Shown: positions 44,142 through 52,729 of the stretch, piece by piece | How the letters are laid out: every line of letters begins with the position of its first letter | How positions within the stretch are numbered: position 1 is the first letter of the stretch | Assembly: GCA_002368175.1 (NCBI GenBank) | Contig: AP018172.1 | Location: forward strand, 366,001-430,000 | Reading direction: 5' to 3' | Origin: Calothrix sp. NIES-2098 | GTDB taxonomy: Bacteria; Cyanobacteriota; Cyanobacteriia; Cyanobacteriales; Nostocaceae | Length of the DNA: 64,000 nt | Made by a program: the position numbers and the translations under genes | The notes under the pieces: model-generated | The model's input: the letters and a program-made list of their open reading frames with translations, nothing else | Told to the model about the DNA's origin: nothing | Databases searched by the model: none

Positions 44142-44927
44142 CTATATTACAAGACCAAATAATTCGCAAGCATTTTGGGTGGTTTGATTGGCGATCTCTT
44201 CTAATGTTTCCCCACGCAGTTGGGCTATACTCTCTGCTACATAACGGACGTAGGCAGGTTCATTCCTTCCTGTACCTCGTTTGGGGACGGGAGCGAGAAA
44301 AGGACAGTCTGTTTCAATTAGCAAGCGATCGCTCGGCACCATAGCGGCGGTAGATTGGATCTGCTTTGCATTTTTGAAGGTAACTGTCCCGCTAAAGCTG
44401 ATGTAAAAGCCTAAGTCAATGAACCATTGAGCTTCTTGCGGCGTTCCACCCCAACAATGCATTACACCACGAACGCTTTCTCCCTTTTGTTCTCGCCATT
44501 TTTGCAATACATCTCTTACCTGGGGCGCTGCGTCACGGCAATGGATAATCACAGGTAAGTTGAGTTCGCTAGCAATTGCTAGTTGCTCCTCAAATACCAT
44601 GCGTTGCTGCTCATAATTATCAGCTTTGTGCAAATCCAGCCCCATTTCGCCCATTGCTACTACTTTCGCGTCAGAACGAGCCAAAGTTGAAATTTCATCG
44701 GCTGTTCGATCGTTCCATTGTTTCGCATCTAAGGGATGCAAACCAACGGCAAAGCTGAGTTCGGGAAACTCGTGTGCTATGGCTTGGATACTGGCAAACT
44801 CTGATGGCTCGACACAGGAATGTATTAAATGCACTACACCTGCTTCTTGCCATCGCGATCGCACTGCTGCTAAATCTGGCTGGAAAACGTCAAAGTTGAT
44901 ATGAACGTGGGTGTCAATTAGCTGCAT
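44142..44927 (-). CDS. TatD-family metal-dependent hydrolase
   Basis: The protein is 261 residues from ATG 44927. TIM-barrel amidohydrolase with the expected metal ligands: HVH (DTHVHINFD), Glu in GEMGLDLHKAD, His in PVIIHCRDAAP, His in VMHCWGGTP and Asp in ETDCPFLAPVPKRG (usual text LETDxPxLxP). TatD proteins are Mg-dependent 3'-5' DNases and deacylase-like enzymes. The placement rpsT-tatD-rpoB is the normal cyanobacterial order. The gap to rpsT carries a heptamer repeat. Confidence 0.92.
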   Translation of the reverse strand: MQLIDTHVHINFDVFQPDLAAVRSRWQEAGVVHLIHSCVEPSEFASIQAIAHEFPELSFAVGLHPLDAKQWNDRTADEISTLARSDAKVVAMGEMGLDLHKADNYEQQRMVFEEQLAIASELNLPVIIHCRDAAPQVRDVLQKWREQKGESVRGVMHCWGGTPQEAQWFIDLGFYISFSGTVTFKNAKQIQSTAAMVPSDRLLIETDCPFLAPVPKRGTGRNEPAYVRYVAESIAQLRGETLEEIANQTTQNACELFGLVI

Positions 44928-44938
44928 CTTTGGTTAAA

Positions 44939-44976
44939 AGTCATTAGTCATTAGCACTAGACTAATGACTTAATGA
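44939..44976. repeat. STRR-type heptamer repeat (AGTCATT/AATGACT)
   Basis: AGTCATTAGTCATTA faces TAATGACTTAATGA, forming a hairpin between rpsT and tatD. Confidence 0.7.
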
Positions 44977-44983
44977 TTTGAGA

Positions 44984-45280
44984 CTACTGTGCTGTTTGTG
45001 TAAGTGGTTTGAGTTTGTGAGCCAATTTTGACTTTTTCCTCGCCCCATTGTTTGGGTGAAGCACACCTCGCTTTACGGCTTTGTCAATTTTGCTGTAAGC
45101 CTCAGCTAATCGCTCCTGTACTTGTTGATTTAATTCAGGAGTGGGATTAGCAGCATAGACTTCTACTGCATTCAGGTACTTCTTCATCAGCGTTTTGACA
45201 GCTGATTTATATGCTTTATTACGCAGTCGATTGCGTTCTGCGATTTGGGCGCGCTTAAGAGCAGACTTTGTATTCGCCAC
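44984..45280 (-). CDS. rpsT: 30S ribosomal protein S20
   Basis: 98 residues with GTG start at 45280 (ANTKSALKRAQIAERNRLRNK), the normal S20 N-terminus; the 11-residue extension to 45313 is not typical. Strongly basic, helical, with KSAVKTLMKKYL and the conserved GVLHPNNGARKKSKLAHKL end. S20 binds 16S rRNA early in small-subunit assembly. First gene of the row that leads to rpoC2. Confidence 0.95.
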   Translation of the reverse strand: MANTKSALKRAQIAERNRLRNKAYKSAVKTLMKKYLNAVEVYAANPTPELNQQVQERLAEAYSKIDKAVKRGVLHPNNGARKKSKLAHKLKPLTQTAQ

Positions 45281-46046
45281 AGTCAGTTCCAAAAAGACTA
45301 TTAATATGTACACACACTACTAGATTTACTAATATAGCATCCATATTGCCAATGTTAAGATTTCCGAAAAAATCTCACTTTAGAGTTTTCTAGAGATCTC
45401 AGCGAATTTCAGGAGGAAATGGCCAGGAGCTAAGTTCTAAGCACGTTGTCGTAATTGTGCTGCCGAACTTAGAAATGAACTAATATTAAGTTACTCTCAA
45501 CAAATTAAGGATGATGATCTTAAGCTCACCAATGGATGAGTTAGCAGCAAGCCTAGAGCATAGATTGTCAGAGCCAAACAACTGTAATATAGCTTTAAAT
45601 CAACAGACACGACATCTTAGCCTAGAACGTAGCTAGGCGCTTGTTCAGCATTGAAGCCAGCTGTCCCTAGTTCCTGAGCAAGATCTGTAAATTTTAGTTA
45701 TTAGGCTGAGAAAACTTAGTAAAAATTATACTTATACCCTAACTCATTCTTGATTCAAGGTTGGGTTGATGTGTAAACACACTTCCAATTTAGACATTGA
45801 TGGATGGGGTAAAAGGTTAGTAGGATTGGTACGCCTACTCCCTACTATAAGTCAAGGCTTGGCTTGTCAGCCTGAGCAATTAAGTCGCTTTCTCAAGCAA
45901 CCTAGATGCTAGAACCTTGGAAGTATCAAAAAAATCCAGGTTAAGCTAGAGAAGGGAATTAGAGTAAGCTTTGTACCTAATTTTGGGAAAGAGCAAAACT
46001 GATTCTCAGGCGGGAATATTCTAAATTTTGGCATTGTCCTTACTCC
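45281..46046. other. Divergent promoter region of rpsT and hisD, 766 bp
   Basis: No reading frame is supported. It shows a GCCTAG/CTAGGC hairpin (about 45618-45636) and an AGTAGG/CCTACT hairpin (about 45818-45840). The length and the stem density leave room for a small RNA, but none was recognised. Confidence 0.5.
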
Positions 46047-47348
46047 ATGCTGCGAATTATTACTCAGCAGGCAGACGTTAGAGCAGAACTACAACGTATC
46101 TGCGATCGCACCCATGACGAACAGGTGCTTCACAAAGAGGCAACGGTGCGAGAAGTGTTACAAGCGGTGAAGCGCCAAGGTAACAAAGCTGTATTACATT
46201 ATACAGCCGAGTTTGACAACCAAACCCTCAAGCCAGAGGAACTGCGTGTTACAGGCTCAGAACTAGATGCAGCTTATCAACAAGTGTCCAAGGATTTGCT
46301 GGCAGCGATTCGACAGGCTTGCCAACAAATTGAAGCGTTTCATAAACAGCGAGTACCAAAAAGCTGGGTACAGTTTGGTGATGATAATGTAGTGCTGGGC
46401 AAACGCTACACTCCTGTAGATCGTGCGGGTTTATATGTGCCTGGTAGTCGCGCTGTATATCCTAGCACAGCACTGATGACTGCAATCCCAGCCAAAGTTG
46501 CTGGTGTACCTCAGGTGGTTATGGTAACTCCACCAGGAGTAGGAAAAGCAATTCATCCAGCGGTACTAGTAGCTGCGCAAGAAGCTGGAATTCAAGAAAT
46601 TTATCGTGTTGGAGGCGCACAGGCGATCGCGGCTTTAGCCTACGGTACAGAAACGATACCCAAAGTAAACGTGATTGCCGGGCCGGGTAATATTTATGTC
46701 ACCCTAGCAAAAAAACTTGTCTACGGTAATGTCGGTATTGATTGCTTGGCTGGGCCAAGTGAGGTGCTAATTATTGCTGATGAAACCGCAAATCCCGTAT
46801 ATGTTGCAGCTGACTTATTAGCACCAGCTGAACACGATCCAATGGCAGCGGCGATTTTGTTGACTACGGATGCGGCTTTGGCTAAAAACGTACAAGTAGC
46901 GGTAGAAAGACAATTAGTAGATCATCCCCGACGCATAGACACAGAAAAAGCGATCGCTCACTACGGTTTGATCGTGATTGTGGAATCTTTAGAAGCAGCA
47001 GCAGAACTCGCAAATGAATTTGCCCCCCAACACTTAGAATTAGAAGTTCAAGATCCTTGGGAATTATTGCAAAAAATTCGCCATGCTGGGGCTATTTTCT
47101 TGGGTGACTCAACACCGGAAGCCGTAGGACACTATTTAGCAGGCCCAAATCATACCTTACCAACGTCTGGGGCAGCTCGCTACGCTTCAGCATTGGGTGT
47201 GGAAACTTTCCTCAAACAATCTAGTATTATTCAATACTCGCAAACGGCACTTCAAAAGGTGGCTGGTACAATTGACATATTAGCAGCAGTAGAGGGTTTA
47301 CCCTCTCATGCTGATTCAGTACGAAGGAGAATTCAGCGTGAAGAGTGA
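46047..47348 (+). CDS. hisD: Histidinol dehydrogenase
   Basis: 433 residues from ATG 46047. It carries out the last two steps of histidine synthesis, oxidising L-histidinol to L-histidine with two NAD+. Family marks include RYTPVDRAGLYVPGSRAVYPSTALM, the GGAQAIAALAYGTETIPKVNVIAGPGNIYVTLAKK signature, GIDCLAGPSEVLIIADE, LLAPAEHDPMAAAIL (zinc/His-Asp region), FAPQHLELEV and GNHTLPTSG-like (PNHTLPTSGAARYASALG). Length is standard. Other his genes are not nearby, which is normal for cyanobacteria. Confidence 0.96.
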   Translation: MLRIITQQADVRAELQRICDRTHDEQVLHKEATVREVLQAVKRQGNKAVLHYTAEFDNQTLKPEELRVTGSELDAAYQQVSKDLLAAIRQACQQIEAFHKQRVPKSWVQFGDDNVVLGKRYTPVDRAGLYVPGSRAVYPSTALMTAIPAKVAGVPQVVMVTPPGVGKAIHPAVLVAAQEAGIQEIYRVGGAQAIAALAYGTETIPKVNVIAGPGNIYVTLAKKLVYGNVGIDCLAGPSEVLIIADETANPVYVAADLLAPAEHDPMAAAILLTTDAALAKNVQVAVERQLVDHPRRIDTEKAIAHYGLIVIVESLEAAAELANEFAPQHLELEVQDPWELLQKIRHAGAIFLGDSTPEAVGHYLAGPNHTLPTSGAARYASALGVETFLKQSSIIQYSQTALQKVAGTIDILAAVEGLPSHADSVRRRIQREE

Positions 47349-47399
47349 TTGAGAAAGCTGAATTTTTGCTTATACTTTTGGTAAAAGTTGCTTAATGGC

Positions 47400-47418
47400 T
47401 TCAAACTAGAAGTTTGAA
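47400..47418. terminator. Hairpin after hisD
   Basis: TTCAAACT and AGTTTGAA pair around AGA, 52 bp after the hisD stop, followed by AAAATTGAG. Probable transcript end, though the T-run is missing. Confidence 0.4.
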
Positions 47419-47529
47419 AAATTGAGTACTACATAAACTCGGTTTACATCTGGAAAATTATTGGTTAATTACCAATAAACTTTACCAAGTATTTATTTTA
47501 AGAGGTCTACTCTTGAGGAGACGAGAGCG

Positions 47530-47955
47530 GTGCTAAAAACTATTTTGGTAGCTCTGGACGGTTCAGATATTGCAGAACGAGTAATTCAGAGTTTAAACGA
47601 GTTTGTTTTGTCACAAGACACCAAAGTTATTCTCTGCCATGTGTTTCCCACGCCAGAGGCAGAGATGGAATTACCCGCAGATCGACCTCATTCAGAATCA
47701 CCTACATTTTCATTTTTCCATATCGAAAAACAACTCCAATCCTATCAAGAAAGTTTACCTATTAAAAGTGAATTAGAACTAGTAACTGGCGATCCGGCTG
47801 ACGAAATTATTCGCCTTGCCAATATTTACAAAGCTGACTTGATTGTGATTGGTAGTCGCGGTTTAACTGGTATGAAGCGAATTGTTCAGGGTTCTGTTAG
47901 CAGTCAAGTGGTAGAAGAAGCTGCTTGTTCAGTGTTAGTAGTAAAGCCTAATTAA
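47530..47955 (+). CDS. Universal stress protein (UspA family)
   Basis: The protein is 141 residues with a GTG start at 47530 and GAGGAGACGAG upstream. Core features are ILVALDGSDIAERV at the start and the ATP-binding pattern GSRGLTGMKRIVQGSVSSQV (G-2x-G-9x-G-S/T) near the end. An ATP-binding single-domain Usp is therefore likely. Stress role by family; specific trigger unknown. Followed by a HIP1-containing hairpin. Confidence 0.92.
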   Translation: MLKTILVALDGSDIAERVIQSLNEFVLSQDTKVILCHVFPTPEAEMELPADRPHSESPTFSFFHIEKQLQSYQESLPIKSELELVTGDPADEIIRLANIYKADLIVIGSRGLTGMKRIVQGSVSSQVVEEAACSVLVVKPN

Positions 47956-47981
47956 AAAATATAGAGTGGTTGGATTCATAT

Positions 47982-48028
47982 TTTAAGCGATCGCAACTTT
48001 ACAAAACCCAAAGATGCGATCGCTTAAA
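47982..48028. terminator. Hairpin built from two HIP1 sites
   Basis: TTTAAGCGATCGCA (47982-47995) and TGCGATCGCTTAAA (48015-48028) pair perfectly over 14 bases around a 19-base loop. Each arm contains GCGATCGC. It follows the Usp gene by 27 bp, so it may end that transcript. HIP1 sites are self-complementary, so arms can also pair in other ways. Confidence 0.55.
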
Positions 48029-48197
48029 TATTCACTAATCAATACGCTAGGGCGATCAAATCTATGACAATAACATAGACATTCTTGCCCAAAAAGAAAC
48101 AGCAATAAAATTTACGCTAAGAAAAGCAAGATTTTTAACAGATTTGTAGCTAATTAGGACTTTAGCCCTAGATTTTCAAGCACTCAATTGCTTACTA

Positions 48198-48575
48198 CTA
48201 TTTTGCTAAAAACTGGCGCAAACTCAACAAACTTAAAGTTTGTCCTAAATTTATAGGTAGCATTGACACACCTTCTACACGTGATTGTACCCAACCTTCT
48301 CCCCAGTACCACTCATGAAATCCATCAATTCCACCACTCAGTAAAAAGCGAATGCAATTAGGTTGAGCTACGTTCACTTGATGATGAATCGCAACTGGCC
48401 CAGTCCAGGTAGTAAACTCGAAACCAGAGTACAATTCTTCTGGCATTCCAGGAGCAAAGCTTTGCCCTAAAAGCCATTTTTGCAATTCAACTGGACGCAG
48501 CAGACTGTCGCGAATTGTACTTGCTGAAGCTTCGATTTCTATTCGTAGTTGGCTTTGTTGAAAATTACCCAGCAT
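48198..48575 (-). CDS. SRPBCC/START-like hypothetical protein
   Basis: 125 residues from ATG 48575. The outline (RIEIEASASTIRDSLLRPVELQKWLLGQSFAPGMPEELYSGFEFTTWTGPVAIHHQVN, then strands and a C-terminal helix) resembles the helix-grip fold seen in SRPBCC proteins. That assignment rests on the pattern only. No partner is evident; it stands between two oppositely oriented genes. Confidence 0.55.
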   Translation of the reverse strand: MLGNFQQSQLRIEIEASASTIRDSLLRPVELQKWLLGQSFAPGMPEELYSGFEFTTWTGPVAIHHQVNVAQPNCIRFLLSGGIDGFHEWYWGEGWVQSRVEGVSMLPINLGQTLSLLSLRQFLAK

Positions 48576-48736
48576 TTTTTAAGGATTGTATTCAACTTGA
48601 ACAAGTTGTTATTTTATGGCAAATACAGTAGAAAAAATTGGTTCAGCTTTTATTATAGTCTCCAAATAATTTAATCTAGTTATAGCAGTTTATGCTGCTT
48701 CTTTGCAGTAAGTGGATTTCAACTTGAGAAAAACTG

Positions 48737-49171
48737 ATGATGAATCTTGAGGTCAAACCTCAGCAGTTGTTGAAAATTCTGTTAATTGCCAGCATTATTT
48801 CTACAGCTATTCATTTCACTGATAATTATCTATTCATCGATCGATATCCTCAACCGATCTGGATTACAGCCTCTTCAATTTATCAATCATGGCTAATTCT
48901 GACAGCTATCGGAATTACTGGGTATTGGTTATACAAATATCGAAGGTTTTGGCTAGCTTATGCTTGTCTAGTTCTCTATTCATTTACAGGTCTAGTAAGC
49001 CCAGGACATTACTTTTATGGAAATCTGTCACAGTTTTCAGCAAAGATGCATCTGTTTATCTGGACGGATGCGTTAACTAGTTTAGCGATATTAGGATTTA
49101 TTTTCTGGTCAGTGCTTATCCTAAAACAGTGGCAGCGAGAACCTAACCCAACTAACAATAGCGAATCTTAA
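48737..49171 (+). CDS. Four-helix membrane protein of unknown function
   Basis: 144 residues from ATG 48737. Four hydrophobic segments are visible (about 12-30, 43-64, 70-88 and 110-128), with a His-rich loop (SPGHYFYG) between the last two. The short polar C-terminal tail (EPNPTNNSES) is probably cytoplasmic or free. No family recognised. Confidence 0.6.
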   Translation: MMNLEVKPQQLLKILLIASIISTAIHFTDNYLFIDRYPQPIWITASSIYQSWLILTAIGITGYWLYKYRRFWLAYACLVLYSFTGLVSPGHYFYGNLSQFSAKMHLFIWTDALTSLAILGFIFWSVLILKQWQREPNPTNNSES

Positions 49172-49571
49172 ATTGATGCTCTCATAAAAAAAATACACTC
49201 AATACAATTTGGAGGAAGCGACAGGTAATCAGCATTATCCGTAACTTCCTTGTTCATCGAGAAAAACATATTTGCCTAGACAATATTTAGCTTAAAAAAC
49301 ATGAGTTTGCTTATGGCAATGACTGATTAATTATCAACATTGTTTTTGTATGGCTTATATTGCGTGGAAATTAAATTTCTGGCTGTTAAAAAAAGTCAAG
49401 AATCTAGAACGTTTAAAATTTCAAATCAGAAACAATACTTTTCTCCCAATTTAGTATCAAATGATATGTTTAAGTTAAGTATAGTTATACTAAGTTATAC
49501 TAAATAGTACTTTCATTCCTATGCCTCACAGCAGAGGCGTTGAGCAAAAGATACTATTGGTAAGGTTTTTC
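49172..49571. other. Upstream region of hslO, 400 bp
   Basis: AT-rich without a gene. Two directly joined copies of AGTTATACTA (49483-49492 and 49493-49502) lie about 70 bp before hslO, where an operator or promoter would be expected. Confidence 0.5.
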
Positions 49572-50477
49572 ATGGCGGATCAATTAATTCGCGCTACGGC
49601 AGCCGAAGGTGGGATTCGAGCAGTAGGCGCGATCGCTACGCGCCTCACAGAGGAAGCAAGACAGCGTCATCAGCTATCCTATGTGGCAACAGCAGCACTG
49701 GGTCGGACTATGGTAGCAGGCTTGTTGATGGCTTCTAGTATGAAGCGAGCTGGTTCTAGGGTAAATGTCCGAGTTAAGGGTGATGGCCCTTTAAGTGGCA
49801 TCTTGGTAGATGCTGGCTTAGATGGTACTGTACGTGGCTATGTTGGCAACCCATCTGTGGAATTACCACCTAATGCTAAAGGTAAGTTAGATGTTGGTGG
49901 TGCAGTTGGTAAGGGCTTTCTTTATGTTGTTCGGGATATTGGTTATGGCTACCCCTACTCTAGTACTGTAGAACTTGTTTCTGGTGAAATTGGTGATGAT
50001 ATAGCTCATTATCTAGTGAGTTCCGAACAAACACCTTCAGCTATGGTTTTAGGTGTATTTGTAGGAGCAAATGGGGTAACTGCTGCTGGTGGCTTATTGG
50101 TACAGGTGTTACCTAAAGCAGCTAGAGATGAAGCTTTAGTAGCAACCTTGGAATCGCGGGTAGCTGCTTTATCGGGATTTACGCCATTATTGCAAGCGGG
50201 TAAGACTTTACCAGAAATCTTTACAGATTTACTGGGAGATATGGGACTGACAATCTTTCCCGAAAGCCAAATTTTGCGCTTCCACTGTGGTTGTTCTTTC
50301 GACCGGATGTTAGGAGCATTAAAAATTTTGGGAGAAGCCGAACTACAAGATATGATCGTTAAAGACGATGGCGCTGAAGCAACTTGCGACTTTTGCGGCC
50401 GAGTTTACCAAGCAAGCAGCGATCAGTTAGCTCAGTTAATTGTCGATTTGCAGACTGAATCTTCGGCTTCAGGTTAA
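49572..50477 (+). CDS. hslO: Hsp33 redox-regulated chaperone
   Basis: 301 residues from ATG 49572 (MADQLIRATAAEGGIRAVGA), the usual start; 17 upstream residues are excluded. The body has the Hsp33 pattern (RVNVRVKGDGPLSGILVDA, SGEIGDDIAHYLVSSEQTPSAMVLGVFV). The C-terminal zinc switch is intact: CGCSFDRML (CxC) and CDFCG (CxxC). Oxidation of these Cys releases zinc and turns on holding activity for unfolded proteins. Length is normal. Confidence 0.95.
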   Translation: MADQLIRATAAEGGIRAVGAIATRLTEEARQRHQLSYVATAALGRTMVAGLLMASSMKRAGSRVNVRVKGDGPLSGILVDAGLDGTVRGYVGNPSVELPPNAKGKLDVGGAVGKGFLYVVRDIGYGYPYSSTVELVSGEIGDDIAHYLVSSEQTPSAMVLGVFVGANGVTAAGGLLVQVLPKAARDEALVATLESRVAALSGFTPLLQAGKTLPEIFTDLLGDMGLTIFPESQILRFHCGCSFDRMLGALKILGEAELQDMIVKDDGAEATCDFCGRVYQASSDQLAQLIVDLQTESSASG

Positions 50478-50630
50478 GGTATAAAAGCGCACTAACTTTT
50501 GAAATTGTTAATGGTATCTGTGGAGAGAGATAATAAGAAATGTAGCTTTTTAATAATGAGAAAGTTACTATGGCAACTATGGAATTATCGATCTACAACA
50601 GATCGCTATTCAATTATTTTGGTGTGAGAG

Positions 50631-52667
50631 ATGACAGAGCGGGATATTACAGACAGTTGGTCCCGAGGCAGAGCCAGAGAGCCGGATGATAGTAATAGAT
50701 TATCCGAAATAGCACAATTCAGTGAAACTACTGGTTCTAACTCTAAGTCAGTGAAGCGGCAAACAGATAATAATTCCGAAGGATTTCCTTTAAATAATCA
50801 GTCCCAAAAAACTGTTTCACCCAATTATATTTTCAGTAAATTGCCCCGCTGGATGCAAAACTGGGTGTTGTGGTTAGTTTTATTAACCTTAATTCCCGGT
50901 GGCATCGGATTTCTGGCTATGGCAATGTTGCTCAAGTTGCCAGCAGCCCCTAATTGCCCAAAAATTTTCTGGCCTTTAGCTAGTGAGTCGGTACGGCTAC
51001 ACTGCGCTCAGTTAGCTGCTTCTAAACAAACTGTAACCGACTTACTGCAAGCAATTGGGCTAGTGAAGCAATTGCCCAAAAATCACCCATTGCGTGGAGA
51101 GGCCGATCGCTTCATAGAAACATGGTCAGAGGATATTTTGCAACTAGCCGATCAAAGTTTTCAAGCGGGAAATTTAGATGAGGCGATCGCAATTGCACGT
51201 AAGATACCTGACGATGTATCTGCGTATAAATTAGTAGAAGAAAAAATTACTAAATGGCAATCGATCTGGTCAAGAGGAGAAGAAATTTATCAGCAAGCGG
51301 AAGCAGAATTGCGCGAGAGACACTGGCAATCTGCTTTTATGCTATCTGCTAAATTGTTGCGTCTGGACAATAAATACTGGTCAACCACTAAGTACGATCA
51401 ATTAAATCAGCTAATTGCTACAGCACGGGAAGATGGGGAAAAATTAGCAAAAGCTGAGAGTTTAGCCAAGAGTGGCGTCGCGGATAAGATACTCGAAGCT
51501 ATAAAAATCGCTGAATCAATTAGTCAAGGTAGTTACGTTTATCAGAAAGCTCAAGAGTCAATTCCGGCATTTGGACGTAAGATGTTGGATTTGGCCCAGA
51601 CAAACTTAGATAAGCAGGATGCAGATACAGCTTTAGATATTGCTAGGCAAATTCCCGAAAATACTGGATTGCAAACAGAAGTTGAAGACTTTATCAGCTT
51701 GGCTGAGGCGCAAAGAAGTGCTTGGATTGGAAATATTTCCGGTTTACAAACCGCAATTGCCCAAGCACAGCAAATCGCTCCTACCAGGGCTGTGTATAAT
51801 AAAGCACAACAATTGATTGCACGATGGCAGTTGGAAATTGAAGATGTTGCCCGCTTAGAAAAAGCGCGAACCTTAGCTAGCCAAGGAACAGTCAGCGATT
51901 TAACAGCAGCGATCGCCCAAGCACAGCTAATCCCAAGTAGTAACCCCCGTGCTAGTGAAGCCAGAGAAGAAGCGGGACGCTGGCAGGCTCAAGTAGAAAC
52001 AATTCAAGATCGACCTTTCTTGGATCGAGCCGAACAAATAGCATTGCTGGAAGATGTTACTTCTTTGCAAGCAGCAATCTCGGAAGCCAGCCAAATTCGT
52101 AATGGTCGAGCTTTGTATCCAGAAGCACGCAGAAAAATCCGGAATTGGACAGCCAAGATTCAGCGAATTCAGGATCAGCCTTACTTAGATCAAGCAAGAG
52201 ACTTGGCTCAGAGTGGAAATTTACCTGCTGCTATTAGCGCTGCCGAACAAATTGCCTCATCAGGACGGGCACTGTCTGGCGAAGCACAAGAGGCGATCAA
52301 CGATTGGCGAGGGCAAATCCGCGCCAAAGAAAACTGGCAAAAAGCGCGGGATGCAGCGTTAGCTGGTACACCAGAAGCTTTAGTAAATGCCATACAACTA
52401 GCTCAACAGGTTCCCAGGCGTAGCATCTTACGAATGGATGCTAATATCGCCATTGACCAGTGGAGTCAGCAATTGTTAGATATTGCCCGTTCTCAGGGAC
52501 AGTCTGATATCTACAAAGGCATTGAAACTGCGAAATTGGTTCCTAGAGGTAGTTCTGCTTACAGTGCTGCACAAGAGCAAATTAGAACTTGGCGGCAATT
52601 CCTTAATCCTGAACCTCAACCTGCACCTGAACCATCCCCGACGACACCGACTACTACGGGATTGTAA
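50631..52667 (+). CDS. Large coiled-coil/TPR-like membrane protein
   Basis: 678 residues from ATG 50631, with GTGTGAGAG upstream. Residues about 1-70 are polar and disordered-looking, one membrane helix lies at about 77-98 (WVLWLVLLTLIPGGIGFLAMAMLL), and the rest is a long chain of helical units with repeating motifs (ARxLAQSGxxxAAIxxAxQI, IxxWxxxI), like TPR-related or SPOR-adjacent cyanobacterial proteins. The tail is Pro-rich (EPQPAPEPSPTTPTT). It is probably anchored in the inner membrane with the repeats on one side. Function unknown; some databases label such proteins chromosome segregation ATPases without a visible ATPase motif. No Walker motif seen here. Confidence 0.75.
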   Translation: MTERDITDSWSRGRAREPDDSNRLSEIAQFSETTGSNSKSVKRQTDNNSEGFPLNNQSQKTVSPNYIFSKLPRWMQNWVLWLVLLTLIPGGIGFLAMAMLLKLPAAPNCPKIFWPLASESVRLHCAQLAASKQTVTDLLQAIGLVKQLPKNHPLRGEADRFIETWSEDILQLADQSFQAGNLDEAIAIARKIPDDVSAYKLVEEKITKWQSIWSRGEEIYQQAEAELRERHWQSAFMLSAKLLRLDNKYWSTTKYDQLNQLIATAREDGEKLAKAESLAKSGVADKILEAIKIAESISQGSYVYQKAQESIPAFGRKMLDLAQTNLDKQDADTALDIARQIPENTGLQTEVEDFISLAEAQRSAWIGNISGLQTAIAQAQQIAPTRAVYNKAQQLIARWQLEIEDVARLEKARTLASQGTVSDLTAAIAQAQLIPSSNPRASEAREEAGRWQAQVETIQDRPFLDRAEQIALLEDVTSLQAAISEASQIRNGRALYPEARRKIRNWTAKIQRIQDQPYLDQARDLAQSGNLPAAISAAEQIASSGRALSGEAQEAINDWRGQIRAKENWQKARDAALAGTPEALVNAIQLAQQVPRRSILRMDANIAIDQWSQQLLDIARSQGQSDIYKGIETAKLVPRGSSAYSAAQEQIRTWRQFLNPEPQPAPEPSPTTPTTTGL

Positions 52668-52729
52668 TCTGGAGTGTTCTAGATAGGTCAGGCTAGGGAG
52701 AAATAAGTAATGTCTTGACTCTGGACTTT

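Noticed and set aside
43924..44169. 81-residue frame between tatD and rpoB
   Set aside because: Overlaps the tatD 3' end, no ribosome site, no family.
45281..46046. Known small RNA (6S, RnpB, Yfr type) in the rpsT-hisD gap
   Set aside because: Several stems are visible, but none matched a family I could recall with confidence.
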